From the NCBI GenBank assembly GCA_963682055.1, contig OY821740.1:31512795-31576794 (forward strand): a DNA stretch of 64,000 nucleotides. Reading direction: 5' to 3'. The notes beneath the pieces were generated by a model. The model was not told where the DNA came from. It saw only the letters and a list, made by a program, of their open reading frames with translations, and made no database searches. The position numbers and the translations under genes were made by a program. This document shows, piece by piece, positions 39,054 to 49,762 of the stretch. How positions within the stretch are numbered: the first letter of the stretch is position 1; every line of letters starts with the position of its first letter. Source of the DNA: Primula veris. Its lineage: Eukaryota > Streptophyta > Magnoliopsida > Ericales > Primulaceae.

Positions 39054-40455
39054 ATGGCTATTACCACAAGGACTAGTGGAAGGGGACCAGCTACACGCGG
39101 GGGCGCATCACCATCAAGCGGTGCGGCCACCAGAGGTAGGACTAATGGAAGAGGAAGAAGATCTCCAAGTGGGCGTGGAGCAACTAGAGGGGGAAGGGCT
39201 GCTAGAGGTTGTGGGGGGGAGAGGTAACACTAATGCCCCACCACCTGAGCAACCCGAGGTTGAGAATGAATATGAGGAAGTGAATGTGGAAGAAGAGACT
39301 TTTGCACCTGAACCGGAAACGGTTAATGCTAATCAAGTGATGACCGACCTTCAGAAGGTGGTGCAAATGATGGTGCAGAATGCACAAGCTGGGAGTTCAA
39401 GCAACAATGGATTGCTTAACTTCACCCGATTGGGGGCTCCGACTTTCGATGGGATAGGTGAACCATCCATAGCTGAGGGATGGGTGGACGAAATGGAGAA
39501 ATACCTATCGGCAGTGGGGATAGTTAATGGGGAACAACGGGTGAATATGGCCCAGTTTCACCTAAAGGGTGAAGCACGGAAGTGGTGGTTAGGGATCGTG
39601 GATACTTACGACTTAACCAACATCGACTGGTATGAATTCATCGAATTGTTCAATCGACAGTTTCTTTCCGACTCTTATAAGGATGAAATGAGGAGGCGGT
39701 TCGATGAACTATATCAAGGGGGTATGACCGTTCAAGCATACCAGCTAAAGTTTACCTCACTCTCGAGGTATGCACCAGACTCGGTTCTAGGGGGTGCAGA
39801 AAAATGTAGGAGATTCATGAAGGGGCTGAACCCGACCATCTCTTTGCAATTGGCATCGGCTCGCCATGTCAACTATAATGAGTTGGTAAAATCGGCTCAA
39901 GCTGTGGAGGGAGCTCTACTCCATAACAAGAGAATTTTAGAGAAATCGAAAACCGGAAATGCTCCGAGGGAAGAGAAGAAGCGGACTTGGGATATGGCGA
40001 ATAATTCGCGGTTTCAACAACAGGGAAGGGGAGATAGGGGTTTCAACCAACTACTAACAAACACCATAATGAAGAGAGCGTGTTTTACCTGTGGAGATGT
40101 GAACCATCGACAACACGAATGCCCTAGAGTCCTATGTAGGACATGCAACCGGTTTGGGCATACGGCAAGAGTTTGTACCGGGGGACAAGGAAGAATCGAC
40201 ACTAACCGGCCCTTTAACCAACCTAGGTTGCCACCACCACCACCAAGAGGACCAGGATTCGTACCACCACATCAATTACCTGGGAACCAAGGGGGAGGGT
40301 TTCGAGGTAACCACCAAGGAGGGGGAAACCGCGAGAACTACCGAGGAGGCTATCAGGGCCCGAGAAACCGAGGGAATAATGGGGGAAATCGAGGACCGCA
40401 AGGAAACCCACCAATTCAAGCACGTCTATTCGCCTTGCCACAGTTGCCAAACTAA
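39054..40455 (+). pseudogene. gag: gag (capsid/nucleocapsid), frameshifted
   Basis: The ATG at 39054 opens an Arg/Gly-rich N-terminus (MAITTRTSGRGPATRGG). In this frame a stop is met just after a G7 run (39213-39219); the long open frame resumes one base over, as expected from one extra G. It then encodes the Retrotrans_gag core (WLGIVDTYDLTNIDWYEF, YQGGMTVQAYQLKF, PTISLQLASA) and two CCHC zinc knuckles (CFTCGDVNHRQHEC and CRTCNRFGHTARVC). It ends at TAA 40453-40455. Gag assembles the particle and binds the RNA. The frameshift and the stop mean this copy probably cannot make normal Gag-Pol. Confidence 0.85.
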
Positions 40456-43400
40456 GGAGATCCGGCAAATGTACAAGGTATGGTTCTTGTGTGCTCATCT
40501 TGGGCACATGTTCTTTTCGATACGGGGGCTTCACGTTCTTTTATAGCTAGGCATCTAGTTGAGTCTTTGTCATTAGAAATTGGGGTTCTTGAGAACCCGA
40601 TAGTTGTAGAGACTCCTGTTGGGGGTCGAGTGGTGTTGGACCGAGTATGTTGGTCTTGTGAGATGGTGGTCGCGGACCACGTATTTATATTTGACTTAGT
40701 AGTTATAGAGATGTCGGGATTTGACGTGATACTTGGAATGGACTGGTTGGTTCATTTCAATTCTTTCATCGATTGTGTTCGACGAAAGGTTTTCCTTACA
40801 ACTTCATCCGGAGATGAGGTGTTCTTTCATGGGGAAAGGGATGCTACCCTTTCTTCCATTCCTTATTATTCCAAGCGGGTTGTGGGCAACCTGTCTTGTC
40901 TGTTGGCTAGTCTCTCGATAGTGGATAACGACGAGGAAGTGGAAATGTGGCCACACGTAGTGGACGATTTTAGAGATGTGTTTCCGAAGGATCTACCGGG
41001 GTTACCACCGACAAGAGGGTTAGATTTTTCTATCGACTTGGTACCGGGAACGGCACCCATAGCCATTTCCCCGTACCGTTTAGCACCGACAGAGTTGAAG
41101 GAGTTAAGTAAGCAGTTAGAAGAACTGCGGGAAAAGGGGGTTATTAGGCGGAGTACGTCACCGTGGGCGGCACCGGCCTTGTTCGTGCAAAAGAAAGATG
41201 GATCGATGAGGATGTGCATCGACTATCGAAAGCTAAATAGGGTGACTATTAAGAATAAGTACCCACTACCTCGAATTGACGATTTGTTTGACCAACTGAA
41301 AGGAGCGACGTTCTTTTCAAAAATCGACTTGCGATCAGGCTATCACCAATTGAGGATGAAGGATGAGGATATTTCGAAAACGGCCTTTAGGACCTGGTAT
41401 GGTCACTATGAGTTTGTGGTCATGCCGTTCGGGTTAACTAATGCGCCGGCAGCATTTATGGAGTTAATGAATCGAATCTTTAAGGAGTATCTCGACAAGT
41501 TTGTGGTGGTCTTTGTTGACGATATTTTGATTTACTCGAGCTCAAGAGAGGAACACGAGGAGCATCTCCGTTTAGCGTTGCTCACGTTGAGGGAGCACCA
41601 ACTTTACGGAAAATTTAGCAAATGTGAGTTTTGGCTAAATGAGGTGAAATTTCTGGGACATGTGATCTCGGAAGAAGGGGTAAAGGTGGACACGACGAAA
41701 ATTGAGGCAGTTTCGAAATGGGCACAACCGAAGAATGTGTTCGAGATTCGAAGTTTCTTGGGTTTAGCTGGATACTATCGACGGTTCGTCAAGGATTTCT
41801 CAAAGTTGGCGACTCCAATGACTTACCTTACCAAGAAGGGGGTGAAGTTCGTGTGGAGTGAGGCTTGCGAGAAAGCTTTCTTAGAGCTCAAGAAGCGGTT
41901 GACTAGTTCTCCCATACTAGTTATTCCCGAGCAAGGGAAGGGTTACCAAGTGTATTGTGACGCTTCGAAGGAAGGTTTGGGTTGCGTCTTGATGCAAGAC
42001 GGAAAGGTTATCGCATATGCTTCGCGACAACTAAAGATCCACGAAAAGAACTATCCGACTCATGACCTAGAGCTAGCGGCAATAGTTCATGCGTTGAAGA
42101 TATGGAGGCATTACCTGTTCGGGGAAAAGTTCGAAGTGTTCTCGGATCACAAGAGCTTAGGGCATATTTTTACCCAACGGGATTTAAATATGCGCCAACG
42201 ACGATGGATGGAATATCTGGAACAGTACGACTATGACTTGCACTACCACCCGGGAAAGGCCAATGTAGTGGCGGATGCTTTGAGTCGAAAGTCTCATGCG
42301 ACCTTAGCGCATGTGGCGATCGACGAATGGAGGATGATGGGAAAAGTGAACGAGTTCGACTTGGAGTTGGGACATGTTAATGTGGGAATTTTGTACACAA
42401 TAGTGGTACAACTGGAACTTGTGAGTAGGGTTCTGGAAGCACAAGATGGGGACGAGAAAGTGGAGAGTTATGAGAAACAGATGAGTTCTAGCGAAGGATT
42501 AGATGGTTGGACGAAAGGAACCGATGGAGGACTACGCTTTAAGGGAAGAACTTATGTGACAGAAAACATGAGTAACGAGGTATTAAAGAAGTTTCACCAC
42601 TCCCGATTAGCCGTTCATCCCGGTGGAACGAAAATGTATCACGATGCGAAGAGACAATTTTGGTGGTCCGGAATGAAACGAGATGTAGCTTCATATGTTA
42701 GCAAGTGCCTAACTTGCCAACAAGTGAAAGCGGAACACCAAAGGCCGGCGGGTATGCTCCAACCCTTACCGGCAGCGGAATGGAAGTGGGAAAGGATAGC
42801 AATGGATTTTGTGACCAACTTACCTAGATCGGTAAGTGGGAATGACGATGTGTGGGTTGTGGTCGACCGTTTGACCAAATCCGCACACTTCATTGCGATT
42901 AAAATGACGAATTCGGTGGAAATCTTGGGACGGAAGTATATTAAGGAAATTGTTAGACTTCATGGGGTGCGTATTTCGATAGTATCGGATCGAGACGCAA
43001 GGTTTGTGTCGAGGTTCTGGGGCGCATTACAAAATGCCTTAGGGACCAAGTTGACAATGAGTACGGCGTTCCATCCCCAAACGGATGGACAATCGGAGCG
43101 GACTATCCAAGTGTTAGAAGATATGTTGCGCGCGTGTGTGAACGACTTTAAGGGAGGTTGGGAGAGCCATCTACCCTTAGTTGAGTTTGCGTATAATAAT
43201 AGCTTTCAAGCTAGTATTGGCATGGCACCTTTCGAGGCTTTATACGGGCGGCCGTGTAGGTCTCCCGTGTGTTGGACCGAGGTGGGAGAAGCGGAAATGC
43301 TAGGACCGCAATTGATTCAAGAAACGACCGAAAAGATTAAGTTAATTCGGCAAAGGCTTGAGACGGCTCGAAGTAGGCAAAAGAGTTATGCTGATAAGAG

Positions 43401-43860
43401 GAGGAGACCTTTGGAGTTCGAAAAGGGGGATCAAGTATTTTTGCGAGTTTCGCCCAGGAAGGGGATTATGAGGTTTGGCTCTAAAGGAAAGTTAAGCCCG
43501 AGATTTATCGGACCATTTGAGATCGTGGACCGAGTTGGAGAAGTTGCATACCGGTTGGACTTGCCATCAAAGTTGGCGGGGGTCCACCCGGTGTTCCATG
43601 TGTCAATGTTGAAAAAGTATCATCACGACCCTTCACACGTGGTGGACTTTGAGGACATTGAGGTTAGTGCGGATGTGACCTACGAAGTGGGACCTATAAG
43701 GATTATCGATGTGCAAGAGAAGGAACTTCAAGGAAATACTATTAGACTGGTAAAGGTGGTTTGGAAACACCACGGGGCCGAGGAGGCAACTTGGGAACGT
43801 GAGGATGAGATGAAGAGGAAATATCCTAATCTCGACTTTTCTTTAGGTACTTTTCTTTAA
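40456..43860 (+). CDS. pol: pol: protease, RT, RNase H, integrase, chromodomain
   Basis: Open for about 1130 codons in the same frame as gag, directly after one TAA. The first ATG is at 40480. Using that numbering: aspartic protease [11 protein letters not shown] (D14); reverse transcriptase with [12 protein letters not shown] and FVDDILIYS (about 345); RNase H with YCDAS (about 492), LELAAIVHA and FSDHKSL; integrase HHCC finger [11 protein letters not shown] ... CLTCQ (about 705-750); a DDE core with MDF, SDRDA and E in GQSER at D-x35-E spacing (about 774-872); a GPF-type module ([13 protein letters not shown]); and a C-terminal chromodomain ([17 protein letters not shown]). All catalytic residues are present. 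In related elements gag and pol usually form one polyprotein, so the TAA is either a nonsense change or a readthrough site. Confidence 0.92.
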   Translation, partial: GDPANVQGMVLVCSSWAHVLFDTGASRSFIARHLVESLSLEIGVLENPIVVETPVGGRVVLDRVCWSCEMVVADHVFIFDLVVIEMSGFDVILGMDWLVHFNSFIDCVRRKVFLTTSSGDEVFFHGERDATLSSIPYYSKRVVGNLSCLLASLSIVDNDEEVEMWPHVVDDFRDVFPKDLPGLPPTRGLDFSIDLVPGTAPIAISPYRLAPTELKELSKQLEELREKGVIRRSTSPWAAPALFVQKKDGSMRMCIDYRKLNRVTIKNKYPLPRIDDLFDQLKGATFFSKIDLRSGYHQLRMKDEDISKTAFRTWYGHYEFVVMPFGLTNAPAAFMELMNRIFKEYLDKFVVVFVDDILIYSSSREEHEEHLRLALLTLREHQLYGKFSKCEFWLNEVKFLGHVISEEGVKVDTTKIEAVSKWAQPKNVFEIRSFLGLAGYYRRFVKDFSKLATPMTYLTKKGVKFVWSEACEKAFLELKKRLTSSPILVIPEQGKGYQVYCDASKEGLGCVLMQDGKVIAYASRQLKIHEKNYPTHDLELAAIVHALKIWRHYLFGEKFEVFSDHKSLGHIFTQRDLNMRQRRWMEYLEQYDYDLHYHPGKANVVADALSRKSHATLAHVAIDEWRMMGKVNEFDLELGHVNVGILYTIVVQLELVSRVLEAQDGDEKVESYEKQMSSSEGLDGWTKGTDGGLRFKGRTYVTENMSNEVLKKFHHSRLAVHPGGTKMYHDAKRQFWWSGMKRDVASYVSKCLTCQQVKAEHQRPAGMLQPLPAAEWKWERIAMDFVTNLPRSVSGNDDVWVVVDRLTKSAHFIAIKMTNSVEILGRKYIKEIVRLHGVRISIVSDRDARFVSRFWGALQNALGTKLTMSTAFHPQTDGQSERTIQVLEDMLRACVNDFKGGWESHLPLVEFAYNNSFQASIGMAPFEALYGRPCRSPVCWTEVGEAEMLGPQLIQETTEKIKLIRQRLETARSRQKSYADKRRRPLEFEKGDQVFLRVSPRKGIMRFGSKGKLSPRFIGPFEIVDRVGEVAYRLDLPSKLAGVHPVFHVSMLKKYHHDPSHVVDFEDIEVSADVTYEVGPIRIIDVQEKELQGNTIRLVKVVWKHHGAEEATWEREDEMKRKYPNLDFSLGTFL

Positions 43861-43870
43861 ATGCATTCTA

Positions 43871-44355
43871 ATTTCGGGACGAAATTTCTTTATCGGGGAA
43901 GGGTTGTAACGCCTAGAGTTTGGAATTTATTTTTGTTATAACGCCTAGAGTTTACGGAGTTGTTGAGTTGTATTTTATTATGTTTGATATTACATATAGG
44001 TGTTTCCCTTAGTTGAGTTTTGTAGATGTTGTGGAGTTGTTGAGGTAGAAGCATGTCAGCTTAGTTTACTTTATTTTCTTTTATGTTGCAGCCGCTTCTT
44101 TTACATTGTTGTCTTTTATTCTGTTAGATATTGTATACAGGCGGTTACTCTTACATGTTGTGCATTATCTGAGGTTTATTTCATTTGAGTTATGGAATGG
44201 TTACGGGTTGTGAACCCTGCGTATGTTATTTCTTGAATTATGTCACGCATTGTACGTTTAAAATTTTTAGGCTTTGTTTATAGAAGTTTATAATTCCTGG
44301 GTATAGTTGTTTAGAAAGGAAATTTCGGGACGAAATTCTTTTAAGGAGGGTTAGT
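43871..44355 (+). other. Post-pol region with two PPT/LTR-start-like motifs
   Basis: ATTTCGGGACGAAATT occurs at about 43871 and again at 44322. The first copy is followed by GGGGAAGGGT and then TGTAACGCC (43904). The second is followed by the purine tract AAGGAGGG (44343-44350) and the true LTR start TGTAACATCCCG (44356). A TAACGCCTAGAGTTT motif is repeated at about 43906 and 43940. This looks like a duplication of the end region, or a relic of an older LTR junction. Confidence 0.6.
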
Positions 44356-46280
44356 TGTAACATCCCGTATTTTTATAACTGTTTTTAATTAGGAATTAAT
44401 TTATCCAAAAACGTTTTATTCAAAATTTTACCAAAAACCGGTCACTCGACTAATTTTTAGCCAAAAACCGAAAGTCTTCCGAAAAACCTTATTTTAAAAA
44501 CCTGTTACTAATTTTACTAATAAAAAGGACCCAATAGATTTGTTTCTAAAGATTTGTTATTATTGAGTAGTTTATTAATAATTTTGATTAAAAGTTAGCT
44601 TTTAGAACTTTGGGGACCAAATAGTTCGCTTTCACAAACTATCTAAAAACAGTTTTTTCTAAACCAAAAATCAGCCCACTTCTTTCAAAAACAAACCTAA
44701 AACCAGCCAAACACAAGAAAGAAAAAGAGAGAAAAGAGAGAAGAAGAAGAAGAAGAAGAAACCACGCTAGCGGATTCTTACCGGAAGCATCTCCTCTACG
44801 CGCTAAGGTAACGGGGGTTATCCATAGCGACTAGACGAGGGTGTATATTAGGATTATGTTTTACGTTTAGTATAAATTGGGGGGGTTTTGCCTTTTATCT
44901 TAATTAGTTTTATAAATTGTTAATTGGGTTTAGTTGTTATATGTTTAATTCACTTATTTGTTAATTGGGTTTAGTTGATTATATGTTTAATTCACTTATT
45001 TGTTAATTGAGGATTTAGTCGTGTTAATTTTGGATTAACGAGAATATGGATGAGTTTGCATGTCTTTATGTATTGATATTGTGTTATTATAATTGTTGAT
45101 AAATTGGGTAATTTATTGTTGAATATAGATGCATTGTAGTTTATGCATACAAGGTGTTTGCTAGAATGCTTGAATGAGTTTTCATGTTGATTAGACTTGT
45201 TTGGCTAGTTGCGAATCTAGCACATATGCTTTTGGGTTTTGTTGAATTACGTTAGAATGACGTAAGAGAATTTGATAAATGATTGGTTTATTATTTATTG
45301 GCCGATGCCTTAATATTTATATGTATGAGAATGTGTTATATGAATAGTATAATATTATCGGCCGAGACCTTAATATTGATACATTAGCAATGGTCTCTGT
45401 CTCTTCCTAATTCCGGGGACAGAAGACGGCAGTGGGGATAGGGAATGACTCGTCTTACGGACTGGGGCGAGTGGCATGAGAGGTCCTAGTGTGCACTATA
45501 TTTATTTTATGTTAGCTATAGTCTTTGTCTCTTTCTAATTCCGGGGACAGTAGACGGCCGTGGGGATAAGGAATGACTCGTCTTACGGACTGGGACGAGT
45601 GGCATGAGAGGTCCAAGTGCGCATTTTAAATCTACTTTTATGTTAGCAATGGTCTCTGTCTCTTCCTAATTCCGGGGACAGAAGACGGCCGAGGGGATAG
45701 GGAATGACCTACCTTACGGACTGGGGTAGGTGGCATGAGAGGTCCATGTTTGTTATAGATTTGTGTTGACGTTATTTAATTTATTTAATTCATCCCGTTA
45801 TAGAATGTTATTATATTTCTTTTTATACGTCGATTATCGTAGTTGTAGATATTGTGAGTTCTTGCATTTAAGGGATGGAGTGACGGTATTTGTGGTGCCG
45901 TCCCGTCTAGTTATGTGCGTGGGACTCACCGTTACAATTTTGTTGTTCAGGTACATTATAGGTTGAGGCGTTTGGTTAGGAGCTCTAGCAAGGCATCACA
46001 TGGGTTCGGGGCTTCTTTCGGTTGCTTTTATTTCATTTTTACTTAGACTTTTTTGAGGTTGTAGCCTACGGGCAAATTCATTCGTTTGTTAACTTTTAGC
46101 TTTTACAAATCTTGTCTTGTAGCCGCGTTTGGAAAACTTTTTATTTATCCGTTAATTGTTCCTTTAGCTTGCAAATGTTTTCTTTTAAAAAATTTAATTT
46201 CGTACCAACAGGTTCTCTTTTCTTTGTTTTAAAAAGTTCATGCCTCGATATCCGTGTTCTATGAAAATTGGGGCGTGACA
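44356..46280 (+). repeat. 3' LTR of the chromovirus (1925 bp)
   Basis: Begins TGTAACATCCCG directly after the purine tract and ends GGGGCGTGACA (TG...CA ends), followed by the TATAT duplication. It contains about three tandem units of 117-131 bp (45385, 45513 and 45644), each with TCTCTTCCTAATTCCGGGGA- and GGCATGAGAGGTCC-type cores, and a smaller duplication of TTGTTAATTGGGTTTAGTTG near 44920-45000. Confidence 0.92.
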
Positions 46281-46570
46281 TATATTTTCTTAGGTAAATC
46301 CATAGCTCTGCCCGTAATAAAATTATTCTCATTTAATCCCATTTTGGCCAAACCATCTGCAGCTTGATTCTGTTCTCTATAAGCATGAGTGACAGTAAGT
46401 CCCACATAATCCATAAGGAGGGTTATGTCCCTCCATATAGAACCAAATTTAATGCCTGGATGGCACTTGGTATTCCACCAATTAGCAATATTTTCAGAAT
46501 CAGTTTCCACCATAACATTTGTTAAACCCATAGTATAGCAAATAACCAAGCCAACTTTAAGAGCCATCAT
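46281..46570 (-). pseudogene. LINE RNase H domain fragment
   Basis: Encodes an RVT_3-type RNase H: MMALKVGLVICYTMGLTNVM followed by VETDSENIANWW and, near the end, HAYREQNQAADGLAKMG, which supply the acidic active-site positions typical of plant LINE RNase H domains. The upstream reverse transcriptase is missing and the C-terminus is cut by the LTR composite at 46281, so it is a remnant. Confidence 0.75.
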
Positions 46571-48023
46571 CTTAAAGTTGCAAATGCTAGTGTGGTTGCT
46601 TGTTCTCCATCACCCACCATAGCAAATAATATTGTCCCCTCAGCACTTCCATCACGGGACGCTATAGAAACTGCTTGTTATGCTGTCTATTATTCGGGGA
46701 TTAAAACTGTCCTGAAACGTTGAAGAAATTTCATGGAATGCTATCACTCTTGTCCGGGGAAGAATTAATGAAAGTACGGAACTCTCTTTGTTTTACATGC
46801 CCGCTTTTATATTTCATATTACTGAATCTTTTATAAATTATCATTTCAGTTGTATTCTATTTGACACAATATTAGTTGAGAATATGACTACATCAATTGT
46901 GAAATTGCAAGTATAAACTATAAATATGAAGCGTATGTTATAAACCTAAATCTCAAGCGACTGGTTTTTGGAACAATTATACATATCCTAGGCCTGATTA
47001 GAAAATTTCTCATATCGGTTGAAACCAGTCGATATGAGAAATTACTAAATCCAAGTGTGAAACTACGAAAACAATGTTTTCACTTCAAAATACCAACAAA
47101 AAATACTTCGGCGGCGCCGAATGGACAATCATCAGAGGACAAAAAGATAACCATATATTAAGCGAATAATAATGCTTTAATTTCAACTAAAAATATCCCA
47201 TTGTCACAAAGAAGCAAATTAAATGAGTTAATAGAGAATTTTTTATGAATAAAGCCTTAGTACAAATACATTCTATATAAAAATAAACTTTACACGGTCA
47301 TAAAGCGTTCTGGCTTCGAACTCAGGCTAGTTATAAATAATAAAAATTCTACATTATCATACTCCATGTTTTGTTTCTAACAAAATTCTCATACTCCATG
47401 CGCCTTAGAGCACGTCTTAGCTCAAAATTTAGAGAAAAATTGTTAATATTTAGGGAAAGCCCAAAAATTCATTTTTTACGCGTCAATACTCTAAAATCGC
47501 GTCTTAGTACTTAACTAGCTCACAATAATGCTTATAACTCATAATATTGGGTCAATATGGGCATACAAATTAAGACTCAAAACAAATAAATTACCCATTT
47601 TCAATATGATATTATTTATATTTTCTTTAATTGATATGAGTTAGTTCATATAAGTCATTAAATAGTAAAAAGAAATGAGGCCTCTTTGAATGATGTTTGA
47701 TGTGAGACAATTAATTAGTTTAATTTTCATTTATATCCATCTCTTAATCAATATAAGCCTCCTCAATACACATAGATAAATATATAAAATTGAAATGGGT
47801 ATAAATAAAAACATTAGTAAAACTTTACACTTTTTACGTCGATACTTACGTTTTGGTAAATCTCATAAAAAAACAAAAAAAACGCTTAAGCGATGCTTTA
47901 ATTAACGATTTAATACATTGATAAATAGGTTATACTTGTATGTACAAGTGTGCTATTATAAAAAATCACCCCTCACCGGTCTCTTCCTCCGTTACATTTG
48001 AAGAGTGACAGAAAGTGTTAAAA

Positions 48024-48221
48024 ATGAATAAGTTTGCAACAATATTATTAACGATCATGATCACTTTGCAACTCCTCATAGCCATGGTTATGGCTAGAGT
48101 TCTAGTACATGATACAACTCGATTCCTCGGGGTTGCAAATGTTAACGTTGTGGCCCATACGCCACTACCGATGATTGTAAATGCTAATGTCTTCGCCCCT
48201 TCTCTCCATCGCACACCATAG
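48024..48221 (+). CDS. Small secreted peptide, 65 aa, unknown family
   Basis: The single-exon frame begins at ATG 48024 (MNKFATILLTIMITLQLLIA) with a basic residue, a long hydrophobic core and a plausible cleavage site in MVMA-RV. The remaining ~40 residues are short, Val/Asn/Pro-rich and cysteine-free (AHTPLPMIVNANVFAPS), so it is not a defensin-like or LTP-type peptide. I do not recognise the family. Support for a real gene comes from a diverged copy at 35635 that keeps the same start, signal-peptide pattern and leader. Secretion is inferred. A short open frame conserved only by recent duplication remains possible. Confidence 0.5.
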   Translation: MNKFATILLTIMITLQLLIAMVMARVLVHDTTRFLGVANVNVVAHTPLPMIVNANVFAPSLHRTP

Positions 48222-48302
48222 CAAATGATATAGCCCTCTCAGCCCAAAAATCAAGTGAAACCGTACATTTTGCTTCTTGTTTTTTTTACCGCTGGCATAT
48301 GC

Positions 48303-49132
48303 CATAGGCGGAATTGGTATGGTGCCTGACCCCCCTGATTTTTATATAAAATTTATCAAAATAGATATCGGTTATTAAATTAATTATAAAATTATCATTC
48401 CATTTAAATAGAGAGTTTGTATTATACATACACAAAATTCTTTTTATATATAAGCGATAACATTAACGATAACAAAGCCCAAACTCACTTAATTATACGA
48501 TGACTAGTTATACCTGTTATTCCCAACACAAGTTAGGTTGGAGCCACAACTGTTTTTTCTCTCTAATGTAATTTATTGATTATATTCTTGTTTGCTTAAC
48601 AATTGTTAATTACTTTAAAAAATTAGGATAATTTTTAATATATTTTTATTAGAAAAAGCTAGTTACTATATAAATTTGGAGAAATTTTAGTTAGTCTTTT
48701 ATTAAGATAAATTCTTAATGGAATATTTATAAATCAGTTGTAACTTTTAAATTAGTTAGTTGTTTAATAGTTTGTTTACAGAATATCTAGCTTGTTATTT
48801 ACACGTATTAATTAAGTTGGGTAACTTGCTGTTTGACTTATTTTAGTTTATTTAGAATAAAATTATTGTTTAACTTTGTAACAAAATTAAACTAGTTAAT
48901 TTCATTGGTTTTTTTTCTTTTTTATATGATTTAGCAGTTTATATTGAAAATGATATATTTGAAAGTTTATCGAACGATGTTGCATATTTTAAGATATGAG
49001 TGACCGTATGAGTCGATTGTAAATTAAGTAACAATGCTTGACATTTTACAGTTTCGTTTTTATTAATTTTAACTTTTTTTTTTTATTTTATCAATATTTT
49101 GATCCCCGGTATTAAAGTTGGCTCTGCCACTG
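48303..49132. mobile_element. hAT-type non-autonomous element, 830 bp (family copy 3)
   Basis: The left end CATAGGCGGAATTGGTATGG and right end TTGGCTCTGCCACTG resemble the termini of the copies at 109 and 34346. The flanks are an exact 8-bp duplication GCATATGC (48295-48302 and 49133-49140). The interior is AT-rich, with no open frame of note. Confidence 0.7.
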
Positions 49133-49579
49133 GCATATGCTGCATATTTACATAATACCGGTTCGAATGGCGGCGATTTTTTATTTTGAATTTTTAAACA
49201 CAATTAAAGTATTTTATAGCTCTGTTACTACCTCTTTAATGTTGGAAACAATTGAATTTATAATATACAAGCGCTATTAGTCACTAGATGGAGGATTGAA
49301 AGTGTAGAAAGAGGAAAGAAATTGCAGAAGAAAGAGAATGCAGTTGATGAAGAACTGAAGACGGAGAAGGGATTTCATTAATTGAAAGTGATTAAAATGA
49401 CCAAAGTAAGGGAACCACAATTTTTTAAAATTATAAACAAGGCTAACTTCTAAACCATAACTAATTAGTACCAATAGTTGAACTTTAAACATTACAACCG
49501 CGTAACATTTTAGAAGTGACATAGTTTACACTTTACTTGTAATTTCATGAGTTTGTCCCTTTTATATATATATATATTA

Positions 49580-49700
49580 AATCTTATTAAAGAGGATCAA
49601 ATGATTTCACATCGACCTCCTTTAACAAGACTCGAACTCTGTACATAAGCTATTTCCAGCAGGTTGTAGCACATTAGCCTACTCCTGATGGGTTGTCCCT
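49580..49700 (-). mobile_element. tRNA-derived SINE copy 1
   Basis: On the minus strand a tRNA-like head is followed by a B-box-like AGAGTTCGAGTCTTG (about 49624-49638) and the tail CATTTGATCCTCTTTAATAAG. The second copy at about 59887-60000 has the same B-box context and tail. Boundaries and target duplications are uncertain. Confidence 0.5.
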
Positions 49701-49718
49701 TATATTTATCAACTATAT

Positions 49719-49721
49719 TAA

Positions 49722-49762
<41 letters not shown>

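Larger units (their letters stand above)
37204..46280 (+). mobile_element. Tekay/Del-type Ty3 chromovirus, 5' LTR truncated
   Basis: Order: partial 5' LTR (37204-37759), primer site, 1.3-kb leader with a tandem array, gag, pol (protease, RT, RNase H, integrase, chromodomain), polypurine tract, full 3' LTR (44356-46280). The domain order and the C-terminal chromodomain place it in the chromoviruses, and the long LTRs suggest the Tekay/Del clade. By eye I count about seven differences between the 556 bp shared by both LTRs, which suggests a fairly young insertion. The first ~1.37 kb of the 5' LTR are missing, with Cassandra in their place. Confidence 0.92.
35734..46576 (-). mobile_element. 5'-truncated LINE, split by the LTR composite
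   Basis: The minus-strand LINE has its poly(A) end at 35734-35743 (seen as T10), about 700 bp of 3' sequence up to 36513, and an RNase H coding end at 46281-46570. Joining the two parts with one copy of TATAT removed gives an uninterrupted reading frame across the site (LPKKIY then AAYYLDQK) down to a stop near 36440. The 5' truncation lies at about 46573. Target duplications of the LINE itself are unclear. Confidence 0.75.
34913..47050 (+). repeat. Tandem-duplication unit A (peptide locus, broken)
   Basis: Unit A pairs with unit B (about 47115-50410). Matching blocks in the same order are: 34918-34995 with 47117-47210 (shared ACAAGAAGATAACCATAT / ACAAAAAGATAACCATAT, then TTTCAACTAAA-ATATCCCATTGT); 35120-35160 with 47975-48010; 35635-35733 with 48024-48125 (peptide start); 46577-46650 with 48180-48250 (peptide end); and 46855-47000 with 50225-50375 (GAATATGACTACATCAA ... 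GGAACAATT-TACATATCC). Transposons account for most of the length difference. Confidence 0.7.
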
